Assembly (NCBI RefSeq): GCF_007431345.1
Contig: NZ_CP041730.1
Coordinates: 5,084,001-5,148,000, forward strand
Source: Chitinimonas arctica
Lineage (GTDB): Bacteria > Pseudomonadota > Gammaproteobacteria > Burkholderiales > Chitinimonadaceae
Length of the DNA: 64,000 nucleotides
Reading direction: 5' to 3'
Notes under the pieces: model-generated
Told to the model about the DNA's origin: nothing
Seen by the model: the letters and a program-made list of their open reading frames with translations, nothing else
Databases searched by the model: none
Made by a program: the position numbers and the translations under genes
Shown: in pieces, positions 1-8,511 of the stretch
How positions within the stretch are numbered: position 1 is the first letter of the stretch
Layout of the letters: every line of letters starts with the position of its first letter

Positions 1-482
1 CGGGCGCCGGCGGCGATTTCAACCGGAGTGGTCTGGTTGGCGTCCACGGTGTAGGCCAGATAGACGCTGGCGGCGACGCCGGGGCGCAGGGCATAGCCCA
101 CCAGCCGCGCCAGCTCCAGCACCGACCGCCGCTCGGTCGCGGTCCGCAGGTAGGCCTCATTGGCCAGCCGCTCCTGGTAGAAAGTCAGTACGTCGGCCAC
201 GCAGGCCCAGCCGTCGAGCAGGGCAATGGCGGCGTCGGCGGGATCGCGGGTAGTCAGGCCGGACAAGGGGGTATAGCGGGCGTCCAGTTGGCCGCCCGGA
301 CCCTTTGCTTCCAGCTTGAGGCTGCCTAAGCGGGCCTTCATCGAGTCGAGGAAGCGCCAATGGGTGCCTACCCGGTAGGCTATGGCGTCCAACCCGGGCC
401 GGTTCGCTATCCTTGCCGGGGTGCGCAGCCGGACACCCTCGCAGCAGCCGCAACCGGTACATCCGCAGGTCTTGCTGCCCAT
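1..482 (-). CDS. Putative eCIS baseplate assembly protein, N-terminal part (runs off window)
   Basis: The first 160 residues of a baseplate protein are present; the 3' end lies beyond position 1. The ATG at 482-480 follows the stop of the preceding baseplate gene (484-486) by one base, so translation is probably coupled. The N-terminus is cysteine-rich (KTCGCTGCGCCEG), as is usual for the second large 'putative baseplate assembly protein' of eCIS clusters (Afp12-like position). Further in are stretches such as LTTRDPADAAIALLDGW and ADVLTFYQERLANEAYLRTA, which correspond to the aligned 'LAKDYQSF...YYQDAVGTEAYLDTA' part of its neighbour. So the two are related baseplate-wedge proteins. The family is inferred from position and these motifs; the remaining domains cannot be seen. 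Confidence 0.85.
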   Translation of the reverse strand, partial: MGSKTCGCTGCGCCEGVRLRTPARIANRPGLDAIAYRVGTHWRFLDSMKARLGSLKLEAKGPGGQLDARYTPLSGLTTRDPADAAIALLDGWACVADVLTFYQERLANEAYLRTATERRSVLELARLVGYALRPGVAASVYLAYTVDANQTTPVEIAAGA

Positions 483-483
483 A

Positions 484-3030
484 TCAGCGTCCTCCATCCA
501 CGACAATATCCAGCACACCGTGCTCCGGGAAGCTGGGGTCATTGTCCAATTGCGCGATTTCGCCGTTGCCCAGCGGCAGGATGCCCTGCTCGATTTCCCG
601 ATTGGCCGCTTCGAATTGCCGTCGCAAAGCCGTCACGCTGGCGCATTGCACCCCCGGCACCGCCTGCGCGGCCGCCACGATGCTGCTGACCGTGATGCCT
701 GCGCCGAAGCTCAGCTGGTCGGGATGGAAGAAGCCTCGCTTGCCGCCGGGCAGCGTTTTCTTGCCGAAGACCGTCAGCAATGCCGCTTTGACGGCAGCGC
801 GTTCCATATGGGGCAAGGCGCAGACATGCAACTTCAAATACAGCGGGACATAGCGTGCCTGGACGACCGCCAGGTCATGGCCGATGCGGCGATACGGCGC
901 CAGGCCCGCCGCGATGGCCTCTCTTTGCAGTGGTGCCAGTATCTCGCTACCCAAAGGATCGATCGCAAGCTGGGCTTCGTACCAACTACCGGTCCACGCC
1001 AGCTTGGCCGCTGCACGCTGGATGCCGCCCATGCGCTCGGCCAGCGTCTGGTAATCGGCCGCCGTGACGGCACGTTCGATCCACTTGCGGAACTGCCGAG
1101 GGGCATAGAGCTTGGCTTCCGCCAGCGGCTCGGCCGGCTTCCCGCCCCTGGCCGGCAGCGGGTTGCGAATACGCAGGCCATCCCCCGCTGAAAAACCATC
1201 CAGCAATAAATGGCGGATCGCCTCGGCGCCTACATTGCCGGCCGTGCCACCCCCGACCCGATATCGCGCCTGGAATCCGTCGCCCGCCACGGGTGCGCTG
1301 CCCAGTTCGCCGTCACCGAACCGTAGATGGGCGATCGCAGCGTTATCCATCTCCACCACGAAATGAAGGTCGTCCGGTCCGCTTGCCAGCAGATCGTACC
1401 GAGGCTGCCATGCTTGCTCGCCCTGCCCCGCCCTGCTGCTGGATAGCCAGATCTGCGGCAGCGCCTGGCGTACGTCCTGGTCCAGGCGGCTTGCCGCTGC
1501 CTGCCAGATTCCACCGACTGGATCGTCATCGGGCAGCGGCTGGCTGAAAACCAGCGGCCCACGGGCCAGGGTGGGCTGGTAGGGGCCGGCCGCGACGCGG
1601 ACTTCGCCGGGCAGGCCGGCACAGCGGCAGCTCGCCGAGCTGCCGGCTGCCGGTACCGTTCCTAGCCCTTCCTGGCCTTGGGATGGCGTGGTCCGGCCAT
1701 GGTCGACCAAGACGATATTGCCGCGCGCGACCGTGACCTTCTCCAGATAGGCGCAGTCGGGCGCCGGGCCGATGGCCGATAGGCAGAAGCTGAATGGCAG
1801 CGCATCGGCGATCGACCACTCGACGTCGAGACAGGGCGTCGGGCGACCGTGCTTGTCCAGCAGCACTTCATCCTGAACCGGTGTCACGCGGATCAGGCGC
1901 ACCGCGTGGCGCCTGGCCGGATCGGCGTCTTCGGCCAGGCCGGTCCCCGGGCCGATGACCTCTTCCAGGACCAGCACATCGCCTGGTTTCAGCCGGAGCG
2001 CACGTTCGCCGCCACCGAGCGCGGGGGGCTCGTTCGGGGCCGGATCGACCGGCCAGGCATCCAGCAAGGTCGCCGAGGTGCTGCCCTGCTCCAGGCAGCA
2101 AGCGCGCTGCCCCCAGCCATGGAAATGGATCTCGCTGTGGGAGGCGTATATCGTGGCCGGCGCCATGGCTTCGAATAGCTCATGGTCGGCGGCAGGCAGG
2201 CTGGCCAGCAATTCGCTATCGATAATGGCTTTACCGTTGGCACGGGCATCTTGCAGGCTGGTGACAAAGGCCGTGCCGGCCGCAAGCGGGAAATCCACGG
2301 CGCTTTCTATCGCCACCCAGGCGCGCGCATTGCATCCCTCGTGCAGGCGGTAGTCGACCAGCCTGGCGTGCCGCCGCACCGAAATACGCTGCCGTGCGGT
2401 ATCCAGATAGGCCTCGGTACCGACCGCATCCTGGTAGTAGCTGAGGTGGTCGCCGACATAGGCCAGCAGCTCCACCAGCGCCATGCCCACGTCGGCCGCA
2501 TGGTGCTCTCGCCATTGCGGCATCAGCACCGCCCAGCGATCCAGGATCAATTGCCGGAAGCTCTGGTAATCCTTGGCCAGGTAATTCAGGTCGGGCTCGA
2601 CGGGGAGCGCCTCCACGCAGCTGGGGGCTTGCCGGCAATCCAGGTCGGTGGGGCAGTCGATCTTGAAACTGAAAGCCAACCGGTCATAGCGCGGATCGAT
2701 CCGCTCCACGCCAAGCAACCGCAGGGTGTAAGTCGAGAAATCGCCATAGCGGTCCAGAAACACCGTCAGGAAATCATCGCGCTCGGGGTCGGGGTCGATG
2801 GTGGGCTCCACGGCCACGACGCGTATGCCGGTCACCCGGCGACCGCCTTCGATACGCAGCCACGGCACCTCGCCGACGATCTTCTCGCTCAGCTGCGGCG
2901 GCAGCTTGCCGAGAAAATAGACCTGCAGCGATAGCTGGTCGCCGGCCACCTCGAGGTAATCGAGTCCGTTAAGGTCTTGCCGCTGCCGCACCGCTTGCCG
3001 GCGCGCGTCCCGTTCGCAACAGTCGCTCAT
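484..3030 (-). CDS. eCIS baseplate J-like assembly protein
   Basis: This 848-residue protein is of the size and type of the large baseplate wedge proteins of phage-tail-like machines (gp6/J-like, Afp11 position). Visible landmarks are PDLNYLAKDYQSFRQL (about residue 145), ELLAYVGDHLSYYQDAVGTE (about 185) and a J-like core with LRFGDGELGSAPVAG and ARYRVGGGTAGNVGA near residues 580-610. It ends with FEAANREIEQGILPLGNGEIA. In the assembled particle such proteins ring the spike and transmit the contraction signal to the sheath. It sits 12 bases after the gp25 gene and one base before the next baseplate gene, in one co-directional operon. The N-terminus begins MSDCCERD. Family assignment is firm; its exact place in the baseplate is inferred. 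Confidence 0.9.
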   Translation of the reverse strand: MSDCCERDARRQAVRQRQDLNGLDYLEVAGDQLSLQVYFLGKLPPQLSEKIVGEVPWLRIEGGRRVTGIRVVAVEPTIDPDPERDDFLTVFLDRYGDFSTYTLRLLGVERIDPRYDRLAFSFKIDCPTDLDCRQAPSCVEALPVEPDLNYLAKDYQSFRQLILDRWAVLMPQWREHHAADVGMALVELLAYVGDHLSYYQDAVGTEAYLDTARQRISVRRHARLVDYRLHEGCNARAWVAIESAVDFPLAAGTAFVTSLQDARANGKAIIDSELLASLPAADHELFEAMAPATIYASHSEIHFHGWGQRACCLEQGSTSATLLDAWPVDPAPNEPPALGGGERALRLKPGDVLVLEEVIGPGTGLAEDADPARRHAVRLIRVTPVQDEVLLDKHGRPTPCLDVEWSIADALPFSFCLSAIGPAPDCAYLEKVTVARGNIVLVDHGRTTPSQGQEGLGTVPAAGSSASCRCAGLPGEVRVAAGPYQPTLARGPLVFSQPLPDDDPVGGIWQAAASRLDQDVRQALPQIWLSSSRAGQGEQAWQPRYDLLASGPDDLHFVVEMDNAAIAHLRFGDGELGSAPVAGDGFQARYRVGGGTAGNVGAEAIRHLLLDGFSAGDGLRIRNPLPARGGKPAEPLAEAKLYAPRQFRKWIERAVTAADYQTLAERMGGIQRAAAKLAWTGSWYEAQLAIDPLGSEILAPLQREAIAAGLAPYRRIGHDLAVVQARYVPLYLKLHVCALPHMERAAVKAALLTVFGKKTLPGGKRGFFHPDQLSFGAGITVSSIVAAAQAVPGVQCASVTALRRQFEAANREIEQGILPLGNGEIAQLDNDPSFPEHGVLDIVVDGGR

Positions 3031-3042
3031 GGCTGGGCCTCG

Positions 3043-3399
3043 TCAGATTTGCCGTTGGAAGCGTGCGTTTTGTGCCTGGCCGCTCGCGCGGATAAGGTAG
3101 TCGAGATCCACGCTCAAGCTCGCCTCGTCGGCCTGCACCTGCAGATCGCGCACTTCGACCACGTCGCCCAGCCAGCGCACCATGGCGGCTTGCACGGTAA
3201 GCTGCACCACCGCCGCCAACTCGGGGCTATTGGGCGCGAACACCAGCTGCAGCAAGCCGCAGCCGAAGTCGGGGCGATTGACCCGCTCACCGGGCTGGGT
3301 GAACAGCAGTTGCTCGATCATGTCGCGGATGTGGCCGGCCTCATCGGTGGTGGCGGTACAGCCACGGCCATTGAAGTGCAGCGGGAAGTCGATATGCAT
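3043..3399 (-). CDS. GPW/gp25-family baseplate wedge protein
   Basis: A protein of 118 residues, the usual size for gp25/GPW proteins (Afp9 position). It starts MHIDFPLHFNGRG and contains the hallmark IEQLLFTQPGERVNRPDFG (about residues 28-46) followed by GLLQLVFAPNS. The conserved EQLLFT..GER..RP.FG stretch is diagnostic. In T4 and contractile injection systems this protein nucleates the baseplate wedge and starts sheath polymerisation. It lies between the PAAR tip gene and the large baseplate genes, the normal eCIS order. Confidence 0.95.
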   Translation of the reverse strand: MHIDFPLHFNGRGCTATTDEAGHIRDMIEQLLFTQPGERVNRPDFGCGLLQLVFAPNSPELAAVVQLTVQAAMVRWLGDVVEVRDLQVQADEASLSVDLDYLIRASGQAQNARFQRQI

Positions 3400-3427
3400 G
3401 GTCTGGGTTCCCTGTTCCGAAGCCGCC

Positions 3428-3751
3428 TTACAAAGCGGTGACGCGCGTTTGCGTCACGGCCGCCATCATCGGGGTGCCGGTTGGCGCGCACAGCGAAGCG
3501 CCCGCGTTCACCGCCAGCGGCTGGCCATTGGATAGCACCCGGGTGGTACCGCTCAGCCACTGCCCGGTCACGCAGGGACCGTTGCCGTTCGGCGGGGGCG
3601 GAAACGGGCAGCCCGCCACCAGATAAGTCGTACTCAGCAGCACCGTCGGCTGGCCACTGACCAGTACGCGTGGATTGGGCACGGCCGGCTGGGCCTGTCC
3701 GCCATGGGCGCAGAGCACTTGGGCACCGATATGAACCAAAAGTCCTGGCAT
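3428..3751 (-). CDS. PAAR-like spike-tip protein
   Basis: The product has 107 residues and begins MPGLLVHIGAQVLCAHGG. I chose the ATG at 3751 because a strong AGGAGG lies seven bases upstream; the longer reading frame to 3811 would run through that ribosome site. Short repeated beta segments (VLVSGQPTVLL, RVLSNGQPLAV) and glycine/proline turns with three cysteines fit the PAAR-like/DUF4280-type tip protein found in eCIS clusters (Afp10 position). The tip caps the VgrG-like spike and can anchor cargo. Order gpV, PAAR, gp25 supports the call. Confidence 0.8.
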   Translation of the reverse strand: MPGLLVHIGAQVLCAHGGQAQPAVPNPRVLVSGQPTVLLSTTYLVAGCPFPPPPNGNGPCVTGQWLSGTTRVLSNGQPLAVNAGASLCAPTGTPMMAAVTQTRVTAL

Positions 3752-3807
3752 GCCATTACCTCCTCCTGATCGGCGCAGGCTCTGGTCGGCCGCGCTCGCC
3801 TTGGATC

Positions 3808-4347
3808 TCAAATCACCGTCAAGGCACCGTTATTCATGGTGATGGCCGGGCCGATCAGGGTGATGGTCGCGCCCTTGCCGTTGGATAAATAGATGCCCGA
3901 GTCGTTGACCACGATCATGGCGCCGGTGGTGCTTTTCAGCATGATCCCGCCGGTGATGGGGCTGGGCGGCATATCGCTGAGCGAGATCGAATGCTGCAGC
4001 AATGTCTGCAGCACGATATTCGGATCGGCCGGATTGCCCAGCGTGGCCAGGGGCGGGACATCGGACGGCGCGCCGAAGCGGCAGCCGGTCCAGATCGGGT
4101 AGCCAGGATCGCCTTGTTCGAACTCCACCCACACCCCGGCGCCGATGGGCGGCACCAGGTACACCCCCATGGGTGGCCCGGTCGGTCCGGCCAGCGGTGC
4201 GCAGGCCTCGCACCAATTGGATGGCAGCAGGCCGAGTACGTCCGGCACCATGCAGATCATGCGGCCGCGTCGCTCCGGATCGACATTGATCAGTACCGTG
4301 CCTCTATATTTGCCGTAGAAGCGCCTGGCAGCTGGGGAATCGCTCAT
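3808..4347 (-). CDS. Phage baseplate assembly protein V (gpV/gp5 OB-fold) spike component
   Basis: A 179-residue protein with an N-terminal OB-fold of the gpV/VgrG-gp5 class: RFYGKYRGTVLINVDPERRGR (residues 9-29), then PMGVYLVPPIGAGVWVEFEQGD (about 59-80) and a PIWTGCRFG strand. The C-terminal part (GGIMLKSTTGAMIVVND, GATITLIGPAITMNNGALTVI) reads as the short beta-helix that builds the spike needle. Its start overlaps the end of the gene-D-like spike gene by an ATGA-type junction. Together the two make up the spike that is one fused VgrG-like protein (Afp8) in some systems. Confidence 0.9.
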   Translation of the reverse strand: MSDSPAARRFYGKYRGTVLINVDPERRGRMICMVPDVLGLLPSNWCEACAPLAGPTGPPMGVYLVPPIGAGVWVEFEQGDPGYPIWTGCRFGAPSDVPPLATLGNPADPNIVLQTLLQHSISLSDMPPSPITGGIMLKSTTGAMIVVNDSGIYLSNGKGATITLIGPAITMNNGALTVI

Positions 4348-5470
4348 GCCGGCACCTTTGGCGTCAGGGAAATCAGCCCGTCGCGGCTTAGCTGGAAGTT
4401 CTGCTTGTATTCGCCCCGCTTGATGCTGTGGGTCACGCTATTGACGTAATACAAGCCGTCGTAAGCCAGCCCGGCCCCCCGCACCCCCACCAGCATGCGC
4501 GAGCGCAGGATGCGGCCATAGCGCACCACATCGAGCGACCCCGTGGCGCTCACCGCGTCGGCGGCGTTGAACACGATGCCGAGGATCTCCTGCGCGGCCT
4601 TGGCCGGATTGTTCTTGGCGGCTCCTTCCTGCTGCTCGATGCGCCAGGGCACCGGTAGCTTGACGCCCAGCGGCGGCCGCAGGACGGAGATATTCGGTAC
4701 CGGGATTGGTATGGCGATGCGGCCCGTTACCGGGTCCATGATCTCGTACAGGACGATCTTCTTCTGCAAGCCGTCGAGGCTGAAACTCAAGGATTCGACA
4801 TTGGTATGGGCGTCCATATTCACGCTCAGGGCCGGTTGCGGCACGGGAATGCGGATATCCGGTCCGAAATAGGCAATGCTTTGCCCGGGCGCGGGCCGGG
4901 CTCGACATAGAAGACATAGCCGGCCTGGCTGGCCAGGTAGCGGATATAGCTGCGATCGGTGCCGCGCTGGGTCGGGTTGCTATTGGTCGGAATTACCACA
5001 TCGGGCGGGATGGGCGGGATGGCCAGCGGCACCACGCCAAACGCCGCATACTTGGCCAGGATCAGGTAGATCCGCGCGATTTCGGGCATGGCCGGGTACG
5101 GCAGGCCGGTCAGATCCACCAGGTCCATCAGGGCGCTGAGATCCTCGCCGGTGATGGTGAGGGTCGATTGGCCCGGTTCGCTGCTGGGGCTCAACTCCTG
5201 CCGCGTTACCACGCCATCCATCAAGACCTGCGGGCTGCCGTTCACGGTCATCAGAATGATGACCCGGGTGGATATGGGGTCGAAATAGCCGGTGGGCAGC
5301 AGGGTCGTCAGCAGCGGCGATTTCTTGCCCACCGTGAAGCTGAGCTGGAAGCCGCTGGTATCGCGCGCGCTGGTCACCTGGGCACTGACCAGGGCATCCA
5401 TCAAGGCCTGGGGTGCCGGCACCGGCACGGCCGGACCGATCAGCAAGGTCAGGTGGCCCCCTTTAAGCAT
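4344..5470 (-). pseudogene. Phage late control gene D-like spike hub protein, apparent one-base frameshift
   Basis: Two overlapping reading frames form one gene-D/VgrG-N-terminal-like protein of about 375 residues. The first part (from ATG 5470 to about 4895) reads MLKGGHLTLLIGPAVP... through TDRSYIRYLASQAGYVFYVE, the typical hub domain. The second part (about 4890 to 4344) continues QSIAYFGPDIRIPVPQP...VNMDAHTNVESL and ends YVNSVTHSIKRGEYKQNFQL, the normal end of this family. One missing base in the G/C-rich stretch at about 4880-4900 separates them. Without the shift the first frame stops at 4826 after off-frame residues. The ATG overlaps the LysM gene stop (ATGCTTAA). The spike hub should be essential for the machine, so the shift is either sequence error or inactivation. 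Confidence 0.8.
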
Positions 5471-5789
5471 TCGATGCTCCAGGGATACCCTCGGGCAAGG
5501 TAATGCGCAGGATGCGTCCAATGCGTTCGGTCAGTTCGGCCGGCCGCATGGCCCGATTGGCATCCGCCAGGCGCCAGCAGGCTTCCGGATCGCCCAGGTA
5601 AGCCGAGGCCAGGTTATCCAGCCTATCGCCCTGCTGCACCTCATGCCGCTGCCAGTCGGCAAAGCGTTCCGGCTGGGGTATGAAGCGGCGCCGCAGGTAG
5701 ACCACCTGGCGACCGTCGGCCAGCCGCAGGCTGCTGGTCTCTATACCGTAATAACGGCTGGTGGGAGGGAAGTTGTACTGAGTCGCCAT
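5463..5789 (-). CDS. LysM-domain baseplate/tail protein
   Basis: A protein of 108 residues. Residues 48-95 form a LysM-like module: HEVQQGDRLDNLASAYLGDPEACWRLADANR, then RIGRILRITLPEG. Small LysM proteins sit between the tube-adaptor and the spike genes in phage tails and eCIS clusters (gp53-like, related to the LysM part of Afp7), where they help fix the spike to the baseplate. Start 5789 is 12 bases after the preceding stop, and the 3' end overlaps the next start by eight bases. Confidence 0.88.
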   Translation of the reverse strand: MATQYNFPPTSRYYGIETSSLRLADGRQVVYLRRRFIPQPERFADWQRHEVQQGDRLDNLASAYLGDPEACWRLADANRAMRPAELTERIGRILRITLPEGIPGASNA

Positions 5790-5801
5790 ACCACGCCTTC
5801 C

Positions 5802-6452
5802 TTAGATACCGGATATGCCCAAGGCGCCGAGGGAGCCGGCTTGATAGGCCGCCGCCATCTGTTCCTTGGCCCGCAGGTAGCTCATGAACAAGCCACCGCT
5901 CCTGTCGTTGAAGCCTACGTCGTCCACGCTCAAGACCCGCATGCCCAGGCTGATCTTGGCGCGGATAGGGTTAAGCGACGTGTCGAACGCTTCCTCGGTC
6001 ACGCTGAATTCGGTCAAGCGGACCGGCGCGATACGTTTTGGGCCGAATACGAACACCGTCAGCGTCGCCTCCGCGGCCAGTATCTCCAGGCTACCGGCCG
6101 AGGCCGCCGCATGATTGGCCTGCAAGGTGGCGCTGCTCGGATAGACCAGGATCTCCAAGGCCGCCAGGATAGGATGCAGGCCCACCTGGGTCGCTTGCCG
6201 GTTCGCTTCGGCCAACTGGTCGGTGGCGTCGATTTCGGCTTCCAGCTTGAACGATTCGACCGGCGGCCCTTTCAGCCGCAGGGCCTCGCTACGGTCGCCC
6301 CCTTCCGGCCCTACGCCCTTGATCTGCAGGCTGCGCGTCAGGGTATCGGGGTTGTACTGCAGCGGAATCACCCGCTGCACCACCCCGCTGACGGGATGGA
6401 CCAGCACGATGCCGCCCTTGAGCAGGCGGGGAGAGCCAGGGAAGGCGGTCAT
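5802..6452 (-). CDS. CIS tube-type protein (Afp7/CIS_tube N-terminal domain family)
   Basis: 216 residues. The start MTAFPGSPRLLKGGIVLV and the segment VIPLQYNPDTLTRSLQ (residues 28-43) are hallmark features of the 'contractile injection system tube protein' N-terminal domain. FKLEAEIDATDQLAEANRQA and a C-terminal FSVTEEAFDTSLNPIRAKISL also fit. In larger homologues this domain is joined to a LysM domain; here LysM is the separate next gene. The protein is thought to connect the inner tube to the spike hub. An upstream GGAAAGG lies about ten bases before the ATG. Confidence 0.85.
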   Translation of the reverse strand: MTAFPGSPRLLKGGIVLVHPVSGVVQRVIPLQYNPDTLTRSLQIKGVGPEGGDRSEALRLKGPPVESFKLEAEIDATDQLAEANRQATQVGLHPILAALEILVYPSSATLQANHAAASAGSLEILAAEATLTVFVFGPKRIAPVRLTEFSVTEEAFDTSLNPIRAKISLGMRVLSVDDVGFNDRSGGLFMSYLRAKEQMAAAYQAGSLGALGISGI

Positions 6453-6515
6453 GGTGCGAATTGCCTTTCCGCCGACAGGGGCGGTTTGTGCTGCGATAAA
6501 TCGGTTTGTCCGAGC

Positions 6516-8501
6516 TCATGCAAACAGCAGCGGCCCCAGGGTGCGGGCCAGCGAGGTGAAAAACGCAGCGATGGCGGTACCGATCTCCGCCAAGGTGGCA
6601 CCGGCCGCGATCACGGCCGCGACCTCCCACAAGGCGATGGCCGCGATCACCACGCCCACGGCGATGGCCAGATACTTGAGTACCTCAAGCAGTGCCTCGC
6701 CGGCTGCGGCGGCGGCCTGCGCGACCACCGCGCCGACCATGGCAGCCACGGCCACGGGAATCGCCTCCCCGACCAGCCCGTTCATACGGCGCTCCAGTTC
6801 ACGCATGACTTCTTGCGCGGTGACCTGGGCCGCCCCGACGCAAAGCGCGGTCAAGATATTTTGCAAAATTTGCCGAAGTTGGCGCTTGACGGTACGCCTT
6901 ACCTCGGCGATCACCCGATCCTTCATCGTCTCGATGGCAATACGCACCGCCCGGTCCGCCTGGCCCTGTAACAGCCCGTCTAACTGGTCTATCAGGGGCC
7001 CGGCGCTGCCGAGCAGGTCGACCAGTCCGGCCGCGGGGCCCAGCAGGCCTTGCAGCTGGCCGCCGATCGCCGGCTCGGCCAATAGGCGTTCCAGTGCCTG
7101 GCGGATGGAGGTGGATTGGATGGCCTGGTCGATGGCCGGCACCAGATGGCCATCGATAAACCGATCGACCAGCAACTCCGCCCCGGAGACCAGCGGATCA
7201 ATAAAGCTTTCCGGGCTGCGCAGGGTGGAGCCGCAGACGTAGATATTGGTGTCCTGCCCGCCGATGGCCTTGAAGGCAATCAGCCCGTCGCGGCACCAGG
7301 ACACCGAAGTGGGTGTATTGCCCGGGCCTAGCCGTATGGGTGAAGGGATATTCAGCCGCGACGTCGGCATCGGCCGGACCGAAGTGATGACCGGAGGAGG
7401 GCCACGCCGCCGCATGCCCCAGCGCTCTTCCAGGAAGAGCAAGTTCTCATTGCCCTTCTGGACATAGTTCTCAAGTTGCAGTTCCGCATCGGTGATCAGC
7501 GTCCACGACCCTCGTTTGACCTCGATCACTTCCAATTCCGTACCATTCAGCATAGCCAAGTCCGCCGAGCCGACCCCGGCTCGGCCGGCCCGTCCCACAC
7601 CGCCATATATAACCGAACGGGCCTGTCTGGGACGGCGGTAGTAGGAGTCGATGTAGGGTCTAAAGCTACTGTCGGGAATCGGCAGCTCGCGTTCGACCGG
7701 GCCCGCCGTGGCCAGCCGGGTGGCCAGATCCCTTTGCACGGTCGATTCGGCGATGACCTGTTCTTCGCGGGCATCCAGGATGGAACGGCACATGGGAAAA
7801 GCCATCAGCATCTGGGGCGCACGTAGCTTGACCCCAGCCGCCTTGCCGCGCACCGCGCGATCGGCGCCCAGATCTGCTTCGCGTTCCAGTGCATCGTGGT
7901 CCCGCCGCGCCGAGGCATCGAAGGCCTGCGCAGTCGGGGCGCCTTGTGCCTGCTGCACCACATGGGTCAGCTCATGCGCCAACAGCCAGCGGCCGCTGGG
8001 CATATGCGGCGTAAACGCGCCTTGGCGGAAATAGATATCGTCCCCGATGGTGAAGGCCAGCGCCCTCTCCTGCCGAGTCTGCCGGTCCGCCTCGCCATCG
8101 GTATGCACCCTGACCTGGGAGAAATCGTGGCCGAAACTGCGTTCCATATCGCGACGGATGGTGGCTTCCAGCGGTCTGCCCGCGCCGACGGCTAGCCGCC
8201 CCAGGTCCGGCGGGCCGGCGGCATCGGCCGCTTGGCGCTGTAGCTGTTGGTGGATCGAGCTGATCCGTCCCGGCTTGGTCCCGGCCAGGATGCGATCGGC
8301 CGAGCGGTCGGCCTCAAGTTCCAAGGGATCGTCACTGCTGCCACCGGTGCCCTTGCGCTGCTTCTTCTTGCCGCAAGCCTCGCACTCGCCGCCAGCCGTG
8401 GTGTGGTTGCCGCATTCGCACTTGCGCTGCAGCACGCCTGTCGCCGCCGGCTTGGCCGGCGGTACCTTGGCCGCGGTCTGTGCGCTTTGCTGGTCGCTCA
8501 T
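6516..8501 (-). CDS. DUF4157 eCIS-associated protein with nuclease-like (D...ExK) domain and hydrophobic C-terminus
   Basis: 661 residues, three parts. N-terminal: a zinc-knuckle-like CEC...CEAC (residues 28-43), then DUF4157 (about 108-185) with the metalloprotease-like HELTH at 176-180. Middle (about 285-365): GGVGRAGRAGVGSADLAM with D314, then ELEVIEVKRG with E327 and K329, then AELQLENYVQK. This D-x(12)-ExK layout resembles PD-(D/E)XK nucleases. C-terminal (about 580-661): long alanine/valine/isoleucine-rich helices that look membrane-active. DUF4157 proteins are a known marker of eCIS loci and are often toxins or cargo. I infer that this is a loaded effector; nuclease activity is not proven. 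It is co-transcribed with the structural genes. Confidence 0.8.
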   Translation of the reverse strand: MSDQQSAQTAAKVPPAKPAATGVLQRKCECGNHTTAGGECEACGKKKQRKGTGGSSDDPLELEADRSADRILAGTKPGRISSIHQQLQRQAADAAGPPDLGRLAVGAGRPLEATIRRDMERSFGHDFSQVRVHTDGEADRQTRQERALAFTIGDDIYFRQGAFTPHMPSGRWLLAHELTHVVQQAQGAPTAQAFDASARRDHDALEREADLGADRAVRGKAAGVKLRAPQMLMAFPMCRSILDAREEQVIAESTVQRDLATRLATAGPVERELPIPDSSFRPYIDSYYRRPRQARSVIYGGVGRAGRAGVGSADLAMLNGTELEVIEVKRGSWTLITDAELQLENYVQKGNENLLFLEERWGMRRRGPPPVITSVRPMPTSRLNIPSPIRLGPGNTPTSVSWCRDGLIAFKAIGGQDTNIYVCGSTLRSPESFIDPLVSGAELLVDRFIDGHLVPAIDQAIQSTSIRQALERLLAEPAIGGQLQGLLGPAAGLVDLLGSAGPLIDQLDGLLQGQADRAVRIAIETMKDRVIAEVRRTVKRQLRQILQNILTALCVGAAQVTAQEVMRELERRMNGLVGEAIPVAVAAMVGAVVAQAAAAAGEALLEVLKYLAIAVGVVIAAIALWEVAAVIAAGATLAEIGTAIAAFFTSLARTLGPLLFA

Positions 8502-8511
8502 GGTGTGTGCA

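Noticed and set aside
5292..6971. 559-codon open frame on the plus strand
   Set aside because: It lies opposite clear CIS tube, LysM and DUF4157 genes; the high GC content creates long antisense frames. No family motif is seen.
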